The notes under the pieces were generated by a model that did no database searches, was not told the DNA's origin, and worked only from the letters and a program-made list of their open reading frames with translations. 64,000 nucleotides of DNA from Streptomyces sp. NRRL S-455. Its GTDB lineage: Bacteria; Actinomycetota; Actinomycetes; Streptomycetales; Streptomycetaceae. The position numbers and the translations under genes were made by a program. Positions 52,886 through 62,420 of this stretch are shown here, piece after piece. The stretch lies in the NCBI RefSeq assembly GCF_000717875.1, contig NZ_JOCT01000033.1:1-64000 (forward strand), in the 5' to 3' direction. Numbering within the stretch: the stretch's first letter is position 1; each line of letters begins with the position of its first letter.

Positions 52886-54108
52886 GCCGCACCGACCCCC
52901 GCGGACTGCTCATCGTGGGTGCCTCCCTGGCCGGACTGCGCACGGCCGAGGCCCTGCGCGCCCAGGGCTTCACCGGTGCGCTGACCATCGTCGGCGACGA
53001 ACCCCACCGGCCGTACGACCGCCCGCCGCTGTCGAAGCAGGTCCTGACCTCCGACGGGCCGCCCCCGGGCGCCGAACTGCCGCTGTCCGGGGATCTCGAG
53101 GCCCGCTGGCTGCTCGGCGGGCCGGCGGTCCGCCTCGATGAGGGCACGAGGACCGTCACCCTGTCCGACGGGACGCACCTGCCCTTCGACGGGCTGCTCA
53201 TCGCGACCGGTTCGACCGCGCGCGGCTGGCCCGCGGACCGGCCGGCACCGCCACGGGGTGTGTTCACCCTCCGCGGGCGGGACGACGCGCTGGCGCTGCG
53301 GGCCGAACTCGTGCCGGGGCGGCGGCTCGTCGTGGTGGGGGCGGGCTTCCTCGGCGGCGAGATCGCCGCCGCTGCCCGTGGCCGGGGTCTCGACGTCACG
53401 CTGGTCGAGGCGGGTGCCCAGCCGCTGCAACGCGCCATCGGCGCCGAGGGCGGCGCCTTCATGGCCGCGCTGCATCGCGAGGCGGGCATCGACCTGCGGA
53501 CCGGCACCACGGTCACGGACTTCCGCTCGTCGGCCGATGGCCGGATCACCGGCCTCCGCCTCTCCGACGGCACCGAGTTGCCCGCCGACAGCGCCGTGCT
53601 GGCCCTCGGAGCGGTCCCCGCCACCGGCTGGCTGACCGGATCCGGCCTCGCCATCGAGGGCGGCGTGCGCTGCGATCCGTATCTGCGCGCCCTGCGCACC
53701 GACGGAACGGTGGTGCCCGGTGTGGTCGCCGCCGGCGACGTCGCCAAGGTGCCGCAACCGCTGGCCGACGGCACCGCACTGGCGCTGGGCCACTGGACCA
53801 ACGCCGTGGAACAGTCGGCCACCGCCGCGCACACGCTCCTCAACCCGGCTGCCCCACAGCCCTACACGGGCGTGCCGTCCTTCTGGTCGGACCTGCACGG
53901 CGTCAAGGTCCGCTCAGTCGGCCTGCCTGCCGCGGCGGACGAGGCCCGCGTCGTCGAGTACGACCTCGAAGCCCGCCGCCTCGACATCACCTACCATCGG
54001 GCCGGCCGACTGGTCGGAGCCTTGACCATCGGCCGAACGAACCGCCTCGCGGCCTACCGCAACGCACTGCGGCAACCGTTGGAGGAGTTGCCGCGGGCCG
54101 CCGCCTGA
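52882..54108 (+). CDS. Ferredoxin reductase, NAD(P)/FAD-dependent
   Basis: A 408-residue reductase: FAD site GLLIVGASLAGLRTAEALRAQGFTG, YDRPPLSKQVL (typical of ferredoxin and rubredoxin reductases), GLLIATGSTARGW, NAD site [22 protein letters not shown], and VVAAGDVAKVP. A C-terminal domain (VPSFWSDLHGVKVRSVGLP) completes the fold. GTG 52882 overlaps the ferredoxin stop by 4 bp, so the two are translationally coupled partners. It transfers electrons from NAD(P)H to the ferredoxin. Confidence 0.93.
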   Translation: MSRTDPRGLLIVGASLAGLRTAEALRAQGFTGALTIVGDEPHRPYDRPPLSKQVLTSDGPPPGAELPLSGDLEARWLLGGPAVRLDEGTRTVTLSDGTHLPFDGLLIATGSTARGWPADRPAPPRGVFTLRGRDDALALRAELVPGRRLVVVGAGFLGGEIAAAARGRGLDVTLVEAGAQPLQRAIGAEGGAFMAALHREAGIDLRTGTTVTDFRSSADGRITGLRLSDGTELPADSAVLALGAVPATGWLTGSGLAIEGGVRCDPYLRALRTDGTVVPGVVAAGDVAKVPQPLADGTALALGHWTNAVEQSATAAHTLLNPAAPQPYTGVPSFWSDLHGVKVRSVGLPAAADEARVVEYDLEARRLDITYHRAGRLVGALTIGRTNRLAAYRNALRQPLEELPRAAA

Positions 54109-54188
54109 CGAACACCCGCACAGGCGGTGTACTCCTCCGGCGGGGGCGTCTTTGACACCCGGGAACCTGGCCGCTGCCGCGGGGCCGT

Positions 54189-54220
54189 GGGGGCGGGGCA
54201 CCGTGCGGTGCCCCGCCCCC
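54189..54220. terminator. Strong GC-rich hairpin between convergent operons
   Basis: GGGGGCGGGGCACCG and its exact reverse complement are separated by TG (the innermost pairs must open to form a loop). It lies between the reductase stop and the stop of the convergent MFS gene and should terminate both. Confidence 0.65.
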
Positions 54221-54239
54221 GGGCCGGAGGGCCGTCGGG

Positions 54240-55538
54240 TCAGACGGTCGCGGCCAGCGGCTCGGAGGCCGGCGCCGCCAGTCGGCCGGTGCGGTGCAGG
54301 CCGTACAGGGAGGCCGCGCAGGCCAGGCCGAGCGCGCACAGCGTGATCCAGGGCAGTGCGGGCATCCCGGCCGCGCGGGCGGCGTCGAGCGCGGCGCCCG
54401 TGCCCAGGTTGCCGACGGTGATACCGATGCCGCAGATCGTGTTGTACAGCCCGTAGTGAGTGGCGACGAGACGGTCACCGGAGAGGCGGACGATGGTGTC
54501 CATCTCGAACGGGTAGGCGATCATCGTGCCGAGGGCCAGCAGCAGCGCGGCGAGCGTCGGCGGTGCCGCCGCGAGCAGCCACAGCCCGATCCCGGACTCC
54601 GGTACCGGCACGGCGGTGGCGAGCAGCAGGGGCACGAAGGCCAGCCCCATCGCCGCCAGCCCCCGCACGAGCGCCTGTCCCGGCTCGTACCGCGCCCTGC
54701 ACCACGCCGTCACCCGCGTCTGCCCGAGAATCGTGCTCAGCCCGGAGACGGCGAAGAGCACCGCCACCGCCGCCGTGCCGGACTCCCCGTCACCGCCGAG
54801 CCGGCGCACCTCCAAGGGCAGCGCCAGATAGACCTGGAAGGACAGGACGTACGAACCGATCATCGCGACGGAGAAGAGCAGGAACGGCCGGTTGGCGAGG
54901 ATGCCGCGCCACTGGGCGAGTACGCCCTGATCGCCGTCGCCGTCCTGCCGCCCGGTGTCCTCGGACCTTCGGGCGGGCAGCGCGCGGATCTGTACGGCGC
55001 TCAGCAGCGCGAAGATCGCGGCGGACACCAGGCACGTGACGCGGAAGTCCACCCCGGTCAGCACCATGCCCACCAGCGGGCCGAGCAGGATACCGGCCTG
55101 GTAGAACACGTTGAACAAGGCGAACGCCTCGACCCTGCGCTCCCCCGCGTCGGCCGCGAGGTACGCCCGTACGGCCGGGTTGAACAGCGCACCGGCCAGC
55201 CCTGTTGCCGCGGAGGCGGCGAGCAGGGCAGGCAGGGAGTCGACCAGTCCGAGCGTCGCGAAGCCGAGGGTGCGCAGCACGCACCCGGCGACGATCATCG
55301 GCTTGTAGCCGAGCCGGTCGGCGAGCGTGCCGCCGACCAGGAACATGCCCTGCTGGCTGAAGTTCCGTACGCCGAGGACGAGTCCCACGATCCAGCCGGC
55401 CAGGCCGAGGGTGCCGGAGAGGTGGGCGGCGAGATACGGCATCAGCATGTAGAAGCCGAGGTTGATGGTGAACTGGTTGACCATCAACAGCCGGACGCTG
55501 CGGTCGTACGAGCGGACCTGGGTGAACAGCCCCTTCAC
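54240..55538 (-). CDS. MFS transporter (drug/metabolite exporter type)
   Basis: A 432-residue protein with about 12 hydrophobic segments: [29 protein letters not shown], then the loop motif [17 protein letters not shown] (MFS motif A form), and a second half starting [26 protein letters not shown] 55538 overlaps the stop of the cysteine-synthase-like gene (GTGA), so the pair forms an operon; the carrier may export the enzyme's product (inference). A central cytoplasmic loop is charged ([16 protein letters not shown]). Confidence 0.9.
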   Translation of the reverse strand: MKGLFTQVRSYDRSVRLLMVNQFTINLGFYMLMPYLAAHLSGTLGLAGWIVGLVLGVRNFSQQGMFLVGGTLADRLGYKPMIVAGCVLRTLGFATLGLVDSLPALLAASAATGLAGALFNPAVRAYLAADAGERRVEAFALFNVFYQAGILLGPLVGMVLTGVDFRVTCLVSAAIFALLSAVQIRALPARRSEDTGRQDGDGDQGVLAQWRGILANRPFLLFSVAMIGSYVLSFQVYLALPLEVRRLGGDGESGTAAVAVLFAVSGLSTILGQTRVTAWCRARYEPGQALVRGLAAMGLAFVPLLLATAVPVPESGIGLWLLAAAPPTLAALLLALGTMIAYPFEMDTIVRLSGDRLVATHYGLYNTICGIGITVGNLGTGAALDAARAAGMPALPWITLCALGLACAASLYGLHRTGRLAAPASEPLAATV

Positions 55539-56662
55539 CGGTCCTCCTCCGAAGCGCCGGACTCGGCGTCCGACACGTCCTGAGCGCCTTGCAGAGTGAG
55601 GGGATCGACGACGGTGGTGCACCGGGTCCAGCGGGTGACCTCCTTCTCGTCCAAGCGGCCGATCAGTTCCGGTTCGGGCGCCGGTGGGGAGTTCAGCAGG
55701 CCGTGGGCGACGCAGTAGTCGTCGTCGTAGACCGTCCCCAGGTAACGCTGGGGGCCATCGGGGAAGATCGCGACGATCCGTGCGTCCGCGGGCATCGTCC
55801 GGGCCAGCCAGCCGGCCACCAACGCGACCGCGCCGACGCTCCAGCCGCCGGTGGCGTAGTGGGAGGCGGCCAGTCGGCGGCACGTCCACACGGCCTCGTG
55901 CGGGGCGACCCAGTGCACCTCTGAGAAGTTCTCGTAGGCGACGTTGCGGGGGTGGATGCTGGAGCCGAGCCCACGCATCAGCCGGGGCCGTGCGGGCTGG
56001 CCGAAGATCGTCGAACCGGTCGTGTCCACCCCGACGACGGTCAGCTCCGGATAGAGCTGGCGCAGGACCCGGGAGACACCGGCCGAATGGCCCCCGGTAC
56101 CGACGCTGCACACCAGTACGTCGATGTGGCCCATCTCGGAGGCGAGTTCAAGAGCCAGCGGGGTGTAGGCGGCGACGTTGTCGGGGTTGCTGTACTGGTC
56201 CGGGCACCAGGAGCCGGGGTCCTGCTCCAGCAGCCGCTGCACGCGGTCGCGGCGAGCCTGCTGCCAGCCGCCCGTGGGGTGCGGCTCGGAGACGACGTTG
56301 ACCTGGGCGCCGTACGCGGTCAGCAGCCGGGTCATGGACAGTTCCAGGCCTGGGTCGGTGACCAGCGTGACCGGGTGGCCGTACACCATGCCGGCCAGCG
56401 CCAGCCCCAGGCCCAGGGTCCCGCTGGTGGACTCGATGATCCGCCCGCCGGGCCGCAGGTCACCACGGGCCCGGGCCCGCTCCACCATGTGCAGCCCCGG
56501 ACGGTCCTTGATGCCGCCGGGGTTGAACCCTTCGAGCTTCGCCCAGAAGCCACGCCCGGCCGGGGCCAGCGGCTCCGACACCCGCAGCAGCGGGGTGTTG
56601 CCCACCAGCCCGGACAGGGCGGCCTGGCCCGAGGGGATCGCGGCCTTGGTCAATGACTGCAT
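55535..56662 (-). CDS. PLP-dependent cysteine-synthase-family enzyme
   Basis: A 375-residue fold-type II PLP enzyme. The Schiff-base Lys is in [17 protein letters not shown], with [14 protein letters not shown] (the substrate loop) and [16 protein letters not shown] for the phosphate. Compared with CysK it has STSGT (cysteine synthase type) but lacks the GSxxxR region of cystathionine synthases. Free-standing members paired with an exporter can make unusual amino acids (for example, diaminopropionate precursors). The substrate here is unknown. The long acidic C-terminus is unusual. Confidence 0.88.
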   Translation of the reverse strand: MQSLTKAAIPSGQAALSGLVGNTPLLRVSEPLAPAGRGFWAKLEGFNPGGIKDRPGLHMVERARARGDLRPGGRIIESTSGTLGLGLALAGMVYGHPVTLVTDPGLELSMTRLLTAYGAQVNVVSEPHPTGGWQQARRDRVQRLLEQDPGSWCPDQYSNPDNVAAYTPLALELASEMGHIDVLVCSVGTGGHSAGVSRVLRQLYPELTVVGVDTTGSTIFGQPARPRLMRGLGSSIHPRNVAYENFSEVHWVAPHEAVWTCRRLAASHYATGGWSVGAVALVAGWLARTMPADARIVAIFPDGPQRYLGTVYDDDYCVAHGLLNSPPAPEPELIGRLDEKEVTRWTRCTTVVDPLTLQGAQDVSDAESGASEEDR

Positions 56663-56801
56663 GTCTGTGTGTTCACTCTCGCTCGATGAATTACCGGTGC
56701 GGGTTCATCTCGCGCGTCCTGGCCATGGGGCGGACCATGCGTCCGCGTCCGGGCCATGGGCACGCGGCAGCCGCGACGTCGGTCGGCTGCGAGCGAGCGG
56801 T

Positions 56802-57230
56802 CTAGATCCGCCACCGCGATGTGACGACGAGCGCCACGCGGCCAGTGCGTGCGCTGCGGCGTCTGCGAAACCCCGGCCGTACGAGGGGCCTGCCCACCAC
56901 CGCGGACACCGCGAACAGTACGGCGACGGCCATCGCGCCGAGGGCAAGTTCCTCGGTCGGCTGGGCCGCGGTCCGCACGATCACATCCGCCGCACAGTCC
57001 TCGGCCCCATGGGGAGCGTGGGGCCCATGAGGGTCCCCGCCCGCGGCCGTCGCCGAGAATCCGGCAGGCGCGGAAACCGCCTCGTGCGTCTCCTGAGACA
57101 CGCCATGCACGGCGCACAGCAGGAGTGCCATCACGAGGACGCCGCGGACCGCCGAGACGAGTCGGCGCCATAAGGGAGAGCCGCGGAAGGCCGATGGGGC
57201 ATGTGTGAGCGTAGGGAAATGTGTCGGCAC
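56802..57230 (-). CDS. Small His-rich membrane protein
   Basis: A 142-residue protein from GTG 57230 (GGAGGACC upstream). An N-terminal membrane or signal segment (LVSAVRGVLVMALLLCAVHG), then a His-rich extracytoplasmic loop DPHGPHAPHGAEDCAADV, then a second membrane segment ([19 protein letters not shown]) and a very basic cytoplasmic tail. It resembles the neighbouring gene at 57409 in layout. Metal binding by the His-rich loop is plausible. Function unknown. Confidence 0.6.
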   Translation of the reverse strand: MPTHFPTLTHAPSAFRGSPLWRRLVSAVRGVLVMALLLCAVHGVSQETHEAVSAPAGFSATAAGGDPHGPHAPHGAEDCAADVIVRTAAQPTEELALGAMAVAVLFAVSAVVGRPLVRPGFRRRRSARTGRVALVVTSRWRI

Positions 57231-57408
57231 AGGTCCTCCGCGCTGCTGCCACGTCTCCGGCAGGGCGGAGCGAGGAGCAGGCATGGGTGGGGGCAGGACG
57301 GCTTCGACGAACATGACGCCCGGTCATGATCAAGGGACAGGACGCCCGTCGCGCGGTACCAGCCGAACCGGTGACACCCGGCAGGCCGGTGAGAGGAGCT
57401 CCGTCCTC

Positions 57409-57867
57409 CTAGACCTGCCGCACCACGGAGGCTGCTCTCAGAGCCACGGGAGACGCACCGTCCATGCGGCCACCAGCGGTCGCGCCTCGAACAGTTGGGG
57501 CGTCGTAGGAACTGGACGATCCGCGAACCGACGGTGTGAAGCAGGGCCCTGCCAGAGCTGAACCCTGCGGGGGTTGCCCGGACACGCAGTGCTCGCCAGG
57601 ATGTGACGGCTCATGGCCGCCGCGGTGATCGTCGGTTTCCCCGGCGAACGGCGGCGCCGGCGCGACGGCCGCCTGGCCGACACCGTCGGCCGGCGATGCG
57701 GCGGGAACCATTGCGCTGGTGGAGAGATGCCCCTGGGCACTCTCCACATGAACGCCGTGCGTGATGAGGACACCGAACAGGAGCACGGCCAAGGCCGGCA
57801 CGCGCAACAGCGGACCCGCACCGGAGCGGGTCCTGACGCTGCGCCAGAGCGACCAAGCCGTAACCAT
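57409..57867 (-). CDS. Small His-rich secreted/membrane protein (DUF6153-like)
   Basis: A 152-residue protein with an N-terminal hydrophobic segment (LLRVPALAVLLFGVLITHGVHV) followed by HLSTSAMVPAAS and the His/Cys-rich ETDDHRGGHEPSHPGEHCVSGQ, then a long tail. This is the layout of Streptomyces DUF6153 proteins, of unknown function and often near metal-handling genes. It is upstream of and on the same strand as the protein ending at 56802; a 178-bp gap between them shows no gene. Confidence 0.6.
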   Translation of the reverse strand: MVTAWSLWRSVRTRSGAGPLLRVPALAVLLFGVLITHGVHVESAQGHLSTSAMVPAASPADGVGQAAVAPAPPFAGETDDHRGGHEPSHPGEHCVSGQPPQGSALAGPCFTPSVRGSSSSYDAPTVRGATAGGRMDGASPVALRAASVVRQV

Positions 57868-58006
57868 GCCGTGATCCTAGCGGCTCATCGGTGGTGATCG
57901 ACCACCACTCCTGAAACACCGGGTTAACTCGTCGGAGTGAGGCGCTGCGCGCTCGAGGTCAGGCAGCTCGCGTACGAGCCCGGCCCCTGAGGGAAGGCAG
58001 CCCTCG

Positions 58007-59074
58007 TCAGCGGGCCGTCCGTGTGTGGACGTACTCCACCAGCCGGGTCAGCGCGTCGGGGTCCGTGGACGGCATGACGCCGTGGCCGAGGTTGAAGACG
58101 TGGCCGTCCAGGCCCGCCGCCGCGTCCAGGACCTCCCGGGTCTTCGCCTCGACGGCCTCCGTCGGCGCGAACAGCACGGTCGGGTCGAGGTTGCCCTGGA
58201 GCGCCTTGCCGGGGCCGACGCGGCGGGCGGCCTCGTCCAGCGGGACGCGCCAGTCGACGCCGACGACGTCCGCGCCGGCCTCGCTCATGAGCGGGAGCAG
58301 CTCGCCGGTGCCGACGCCGAAGTGGATGCGCGGGACGCCGTAACCGGCCACGGCGTCGAAGACCTTCGCCGACGCCGGCAGCACGGAGCGCCGGTAGTCG
58401 GCCGGGGCCAGGGCGCCCGCCCAGGAGTCGAACAACTGGACCGCGGAGGCGCCCGCCTCGATCTGCACCTTCAGGAACGCCGCCGTGATGCCGGCGAGGC
58501 GGTCGAGCAGGTCGGCCCAGAGCTCGGGGTCGCCGTACATCATCGCCTTGGCGTTCTCGTACGTGCGGGAGGGGCCGCCCTCGACGAGGTAGCTGGCGAG
58601 GGTGAAGGGGGCGCCGGCGAAGCCGATGAGGGGCGTGGCGCCGAGCTCCCGGGTGAGCAGCCCGATGGCCTCGGTGACGTACGAGACGTCCTCGGGGGTC
58701 AGGTCACGCAGCTGCGCGAGATCGGCGCGGGTGCGGATCGGGCGCTCGACGACCGGGCCGACGCCCGGCTTGATGTCGAGGTCGACGCCGATGGCCTTGA
58801 GGGGGACGACGATGTCACTGAAGTAGATCGCCGCGTCCACGCCGTGCCGGCGCACCGGCTGGAGCGTGATCTCGGTGACGAGTTCCGGCCGCATGCAGGA
58901 CTCCAGCATCGGAATGCCCTCGCGCACCTTGCGGTACTCCGGCAGTGAGCGCCCGGCCTGCCGCATGAACCACACCGGGGTGTGCGGTACGGGCTCGCGC
59001 CGGCAGGCCTTGAGGAAGGCGGAGTCGTACGTGGCGGACGGCTGCTGGGCCCGGGGGGCGTCGTTGGCACTCAC
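58007..59074 (-). CDS. hemE: Uroporphyrinogen decarboxylase HemE
   Basis: A 355-residue cytoplasmic enzyme that decarboxylates uroporphyrinogen III to coproporphyrinogen [18 protein letters not shown] near residue 34 is the family signature (active-site Arg residues). [12 protein letters not shown] holds the catalytic Asp; [23 protein letters not shown] and FNLGHGV complete the barrel. GTG 59074 is the start. The DUF3000 gene diverges from it. The later haem genes (hemQ, hemY) are 24 kb away in this window. Confidence 0.97.
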   Translation of the reverse strand: MSANDAPRAQQPSATYDSAFLKACRREPVPHTPVWFMRQAGRSLPEYRKVREGIPMLESCMRPELVTEITLQPVRRHGVDAAIYFSDIVVPLKAIGVDLDIKPGVGPVVERPIRTRADLAQLRDLTPEDVSYVTEAIGLLTRELGATPLIGFAGAPFTLASYLVEGGPSRTYENAKAMMYGDPELWADLLDRLAGITAAFLKVQIEAGASAVQLFDSWAGALAPADYRRSVLPASAKVFDAVAGYGVPRIHFGVGTGELLPLMSEAGADVVGVDWRVPLDEAARRVGPGKALQGNLDPTVLFAPTEAVEAKTREVLDAAAGLDGHVFNLGHGVMPSTDPDALTRLVEYVHTRTAR

Positions 59075-59175
59075 GGGCCAAGTTTCGCACGCCGCCGAGC
59101 GGCGTGATTCAGCCCCTGGAGAGGCGCGGGGTGTCTAGCCCGGCACCCGGGCTCAGGTCCCCGTAATCTTCCCGC

Positions 59176-59850
59176 ATGGCTGCGGCTCAGGGACGACTGT
59201 CGGACGGCGCTGGCGGAATGGACGAAGCGAAGGACACCGAGAAAGACCGGCGGGAGGCGGACACCGCCCCGCTGCCCTTCCGGGCCGCCGTCGAGGCGCT
59301 CAGGGCGGCGCGGCTGCGCCCCCAGATCGAGGTCGAGCCGACTCCCCCGCCGAAACGGCTCGCCCCCTACTCCTATGCGCTGGAGGCCGCGGTCGTCGAC
59401 GGCGACCAGGACCTGGCCGACGGCCGGCTGGTGCTGCTGCACGACCCGGCCGGGCACGACGCCTGGCGGGGCACGTTCCGGCTGGTGACGCTGGTGCGCG
59501 CGGAACTGGAGCCGGAGATGGCCGCGGACCCGCTGCTGCCGGAGGTGTGCTGGTCCTGGCTGACCGGCGCGCTCCAGGCGCGCGGCCTGACGTACGGGGA
59601 GCCGAGCGGCACGGTCACGCGGGCGAGCTCCCACTACTTCGGCGGGCTGTCCGAGCGCCCTGCCGCCTCGCAGATCGAGATCCGGGCGTCGTGGACGCCG
59701 CGCGAGGGCTTGGGCGGGGTGCCGGACACGGCCGCGCACCTGGCCTCCTGGTGCGACCTGCTCGCCCAGATCGCCGGGCTGCCGCCGGCCGGGCCAGGAG
59801 ACGCCTCGGTGGTGACGCTGCCGCAGCGGCGGGACCCGCAGTCCCGCTGA
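59176..59850 (+). CDS. DUF3000 family protein
   Basis: A 224-residue soluble protein: PLPFRAAVEALRAARLRPQIEVEPTPPPKRLAPYSYALEAAV, WRGTFRLVTLVRAELEPEMAADPLLPEVCWSWLTGALQARG, SSHYFGGLSERPAASQIEIRASWTP and AHLASWCDLLAQIAGLPP. This is the actinobacterial DUF3000 family, function unknown, usually located between hemE and the rnd-type exonuclease as here. The gene diverges from hemE. Confidence 0.92.
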   Translation: MAAAQGRLSDGAGGMDEAKDTEKDRREADTAPLPFRAAVEALRAARLRPQIEVEPTPPPKRLAPYSYALEAAVVDGDQDLADGRLVLLHDPAGHDAWRGTFRLVTLVRAELEPEMAADPLLPEVCWSWLTGALQARGLTYGEPSGTVTRASSHYFGGLSERPAASQIEIRASWTPREGLGGVPDTAAHLASWCDLLAQIAGLPPAGPGDASVVTLPQRRDPQSR

Positions 59851-59883
59851 CCGGCCCCGCACCTCCCGGCCCTCACCCCTCAA

Positions 59884-59960
59884 CGATCGACCCTGCGCGC
59901 CGATCGACCTCACACCGATCGATTTCACACCGATCGACCTCGCACTGATCGACCTTGCAC
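59884..59960. repeat. Five 15-bp tandem repeats upstream of whiI
   Basis: Five consecutive units of the form CGATCGAcCTcacac (the first 17 bp, the rest 15 bp) all share ATCGA. They start 33 bp after the DUF3000 stop. Further GATCGACC copies occur at about 60082-60091. Together they fill much of the 397-bp gap to whiI. They could be multiple regulator sites or a simple repeat expansion. Confidence 0.75.
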
Positions 59961-60139
59961 GAGGCGGTCAACTCCGGCCTGTCGACGATCACACCTGCGT
60001 ACCTCTCTTGGCCGAATCACTTTGTCGATACGGCCACTTTCGACCGCGTAGCGACCCAGAGCGAAACCGTTCGACCTTCGAATGATCGACCGCGTGTCCG
60101 AATTGCACGGATTGTTATCACCGATTCGTGATCATTCTC

Positions 60140-60167
60140 TAAAGGCGGACGTGTTCGGTGCCGAAGA
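60140..60167 (+). promoter_or_regulatory. Sigma-WhiG-type promoter of whiI
   Basis: TAAA at 60140-60143, a 16-bp spacer and GCCGAAGA at 60160-60167 match the sigma-WhiG consensus (TAAA, 15-16 bp, GCCGATAA) at all but one position of the -10 box. Transcription would start near 60175, about 70 bp before the whiI GTG. This agrees with whiI being a known sigma-WhiG target. Confidence 0.75.
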
Positions 60168-60247
60168 CGACTGTGACCTTGAAAAGCACGGTTCGTCCCG
60201 GCTTCACCCCCCACGAGCCGGCCCCGTCCCGCACCCCAGGAGGCCTG

Positions 60248-60910
60248 GTGTCCGTTCTCCTCGAGCAGCCCGCAAGCCTGGTCGCCTACCGCCCGAACAA
60301 GCCCACCGCCATGGTGGTCGTGGCCGACCCGCGCGTCCGCTCCACCGTCACCCGCCATCTGTGGGCGCTCGGTGTGCGCGATGTCATCGAGGCCTCGTCC
60401 GTCGCGGAGGCTCGTCCCCGCATCGGCAACCCCCGGGATATCTGCGTCGCCGACGTCCACCTGCCGGACGGATCCGGCCTCACCCTGCTGTCGGAGACCC
60501 GCGCCGCGGGCTGGCCCAACGGGCTCGCCCTCTCCGCGGCCGACGACATCGGCGCCGTGCGCAACGCGCTCGCCGGCGGTGTGAAGGGCTACGTCGTCAC
60601 CGGCACCCGCACCAACATCGGGCTCCCCACCCGCCCGGGCGCCGCCCCCATCGGCGCCGCCGCCGCACGCCTGCACCGTCGCCCCCCGGGTGCCCCGAGC
60701 CACCCGGGCGGCTACCGCGAGCTGTCCGGCCGCGAGGTCGAGGTACTGCGACTGGTGGCGGAGGGCCAGTCGAACAAGGCGATCGGCGTCTCGATGGGCC
60801 TGTCCGCCCTGACCGTGAAGAGCCACCTCGCCCGCATCGCCCGCAAGCTCGGCACGGGCGACCGGGCAGGGATGGTCGCGGTGGCGTTGCGGACCGGGAT
60901 CATCCACTGA
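60248..60910 (+). CDS. whiI: Atypical response regulator WhiI (sporulation)
   Basis: From GTG 60248 (AGGAGG just upstream) a 220-residue orphan regulator needed for late aerial-hypha sporulation; it acts as a heterodimer with BldM. The receiver is degenerate: AMVVVADPRV has a single Asp (D27) where two acidic residues are usual, D69 in CVADVHLPDGSG remains, and the conserved Lys is replaced (GYVVTGT). So it is not controlled by phosphorylation in the standard way. The LuxR-type HTH is complete: LSGREVEVLRLVAEGQSNKAIGVSMGLSALTVKSHLARIARKLG. The frame is open to GTG 60158, but that start would lie in the promoter. Confidence 0.95.
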   Translation: MSVLLEQPASLVAYRPNKPTAMVVVADPRVRSTVTRHLWALGVRDVIEASSVAEARPRIGNPRDICVADVHLPDGSGLTLLSETRAAGWPNGLALSAADDIGAVRNALAGGVKGYVVTGTRTNIGLPTRPGAAPIGAAAARLHRRPPGAPSHPGGYRELSGREVEVLRLVAEGQSNKAIGVSMGLSALTVKSHLARIARKLGTGDRAGMVAVALRTGIIH

Positions 60911-60944
60911 CCGCCCCACGGTGACCCTTTGTGATCATTCGCTC

Positions 60945-60977
60945 ACGTGAACGAGGAACCGTCGTTCCCGTTCACGT
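60945..60977. terminator. Stem-loop after whiI
   Basis: ACGTGAACG-A-GGAAC pairs with GTTCC-CGTTCACGT around a CGTC loop, a 14-bp stem with one bulged A. It lies 35 bp after the whiI stop and likely ends the sporulation-specific transcript. Confidence 0.6.
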
Positions 60978-61095
60978 CTCTCATGTCTCGCGAACCCCTT
61001 TTCTTTCCCCGACCTGACTGGTTTGCGACCCTCGGGTGCCCGTCGCCGGAACGTTCCGTCGGCGGGCGCTGTCCATCCACGGATACCCTTGACAG

Positions 61096-62391
61096 GTGAC
61101 CGACGCCCACGAGACCGCAGCAGACAGCTCACTGCGAACCACCGGAGGCGCCCCTCCGGACGACGGCGGAACTTCTGTTACGGAGGCGCCGATCCCTTTG
61201 CTCGAACCGCGTGAGGGCATTCCGCCCGTGATCGCGGACGAGGCCGCCCTGGCCCGGGTCATCGCCGCCTTCGAGGCGGGCACCGGCCCGGTGGCCGTCG
61301 ACGCCGAGCGGGCGTCCGGCTACCGCTACGGGCAGCGCGCCTACCTGGTGCAGCTGCGCCGCCAGGGCGCCGGCACCGCACTGATCGACCCCGTGGCCTG
61401 CCCCGACCTGTCCGCCCTGGGCGAGGCCCTGTCGGGTGCCGAGTGGGTCCTGCACGCCGCCACCCAGGACCTGCCCTGTCTGCGTGAGATAGGCATGGTG
61501 CCGACGCGGCTGTTCGACACCGAGCTGGCCGGCCGGCTCGCCGGGTTCCCCCGCGTCGGCCTCGGCGCGATGGTCGAGGGCGTCCTCGGTTTCGTCCTGG
61601 AGAAGGGACACTCCGCCGTCGACTGGTCCACCCGTCCGCTGCCCGAGCCCTGGCTGCGGTACGCGGCGCTGGACGTCGAGCTGCTCGTCGACCTGCGCGA
61701 CGCGCTGGAGAAGGAACTGGACCGGCAGGGCAAGCTGGACTGGGCCCGCCAGGAGTTCGACGCGATCGCCTCGGCCCCGCCGCCGGAGCCCCGTAAGGAC
61801 CCCTGGCGGCGTACGTCCGGGATGCACAAGGTGCGCCGGCGGCGGCAGCTGGCCGTCGTGCGGGAGCTGTGGCAGACCCGGGACCGGATCGCACAGCGGC
61901 GGGACATCTCGCCCGGCAAGGTGCTCGGCGACGCGGCGATCGTGGAAGCGGCACTGGCACTTCCGGCCAACGTGCACGCGCTCGCCGCGCTGAACGGTTT
62001 CGGACACCGGATGAGCAAGCGGCAGCTGGAGCAGTGGCAGGCGGCCGTCGACCGGGCGAAGGCCCTGAGCGAGGCGCAGTTGCCGCAGCCGGGGCAGCCG
62101 GTCGCGGGACCTCCGCCGCCCCGCGCTTGGGCTGACAAGGATCCCGAGGCCGCGGCGCGGTTGTCGGCGGCGCGGGCCGCCGTTTCCGCCCTCGCCGAGC
62201 AGCTCAACATGCCGCAGGAGAACCTGATCACACCGGATACGGTGCGACGGGTTTGCTGGGAGCCGCCCGCGGAAGTCGACACCGAGTCCGTGGCGGCCGC
62301 GCTGGCGGGTCACGGCGCGCGTCAGTGGCAGGTCGAGCAGGTGGCGCCGGTGCTGGTCGGGGCGCTGGCCGCGAAGGGGGCCCAGCCGTAG
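61096..62391 (+). CDS. rnd: Ribonuclease D-like 3'-5' exonuclease with HRDC domain
   Basis: A 431-residue protein. The DEDDy exonuclease domain has VAVDAERASGYRYGQRAYLVQLRR (Asp and Glu of motif I), HAATQDLPCL (motif II Asp) and YAALDVELLVDL (motif III Tyr/Asp). An HRDC domain follows (LWQTRDRIAQRRDISPGKVLGDAAIVEAAL) and a third C-terminal helical domain (WADKDPEAAARLSAARAAVSALAEQLNM). It trims structured RNAs such as tRNA precursors. GTG 61096 has no ribosome site; GATACC about ten bases upstream suggests a leaderless message. A 7-bp-stem terminator was not found in the 29-bp gap to the next gene. Confidence 0.93.
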   Translation: MTDAHETAADSSLRTTGGAPPDDGGTSVTEAPIPLLEPREGIPPVIADEAALARVIAAFEAGTGPVAVDAERASGYRYGQRAYLVQLRRQGAGTALIDPVACPDLSALGEALSGAEWVLHAATQDLPCLREIGMVPTRLFDTELAGRLAGFPRVGLGAMVEGVLGFVLEKGHSAVDWSTRPLPEPWLRYAALDVELLVDLRDALEKELDRQGKLDWARQEFDAIASAPPPEPRKDPWRRTSGMHKVRRRRQLAVVRELWQTRDRIAQRRDISPGKVLGDAAIVEAALALPANVHALAALNGFGHRMSKRQLEQWQAAVDRAKALSEAQLPQPGQPVAGPPPPRAWADKDPEAAARLSAARAAVSALAEQLNMPQENLITPDTVRRVCWEPPAEVDTESVAAALAGHGARQWQVEQVAPVLVGALAAKGAQP

Positions 62392-62420
62392 CGGTGCTCG
62401 TCCTACGGCGGCGAAGGACC

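Noticed and set aside
59884..59960. CRISPR-like array
   Set aside because: Units are 15 bp, directly adjacent with no spacers, and no cas gene is present.
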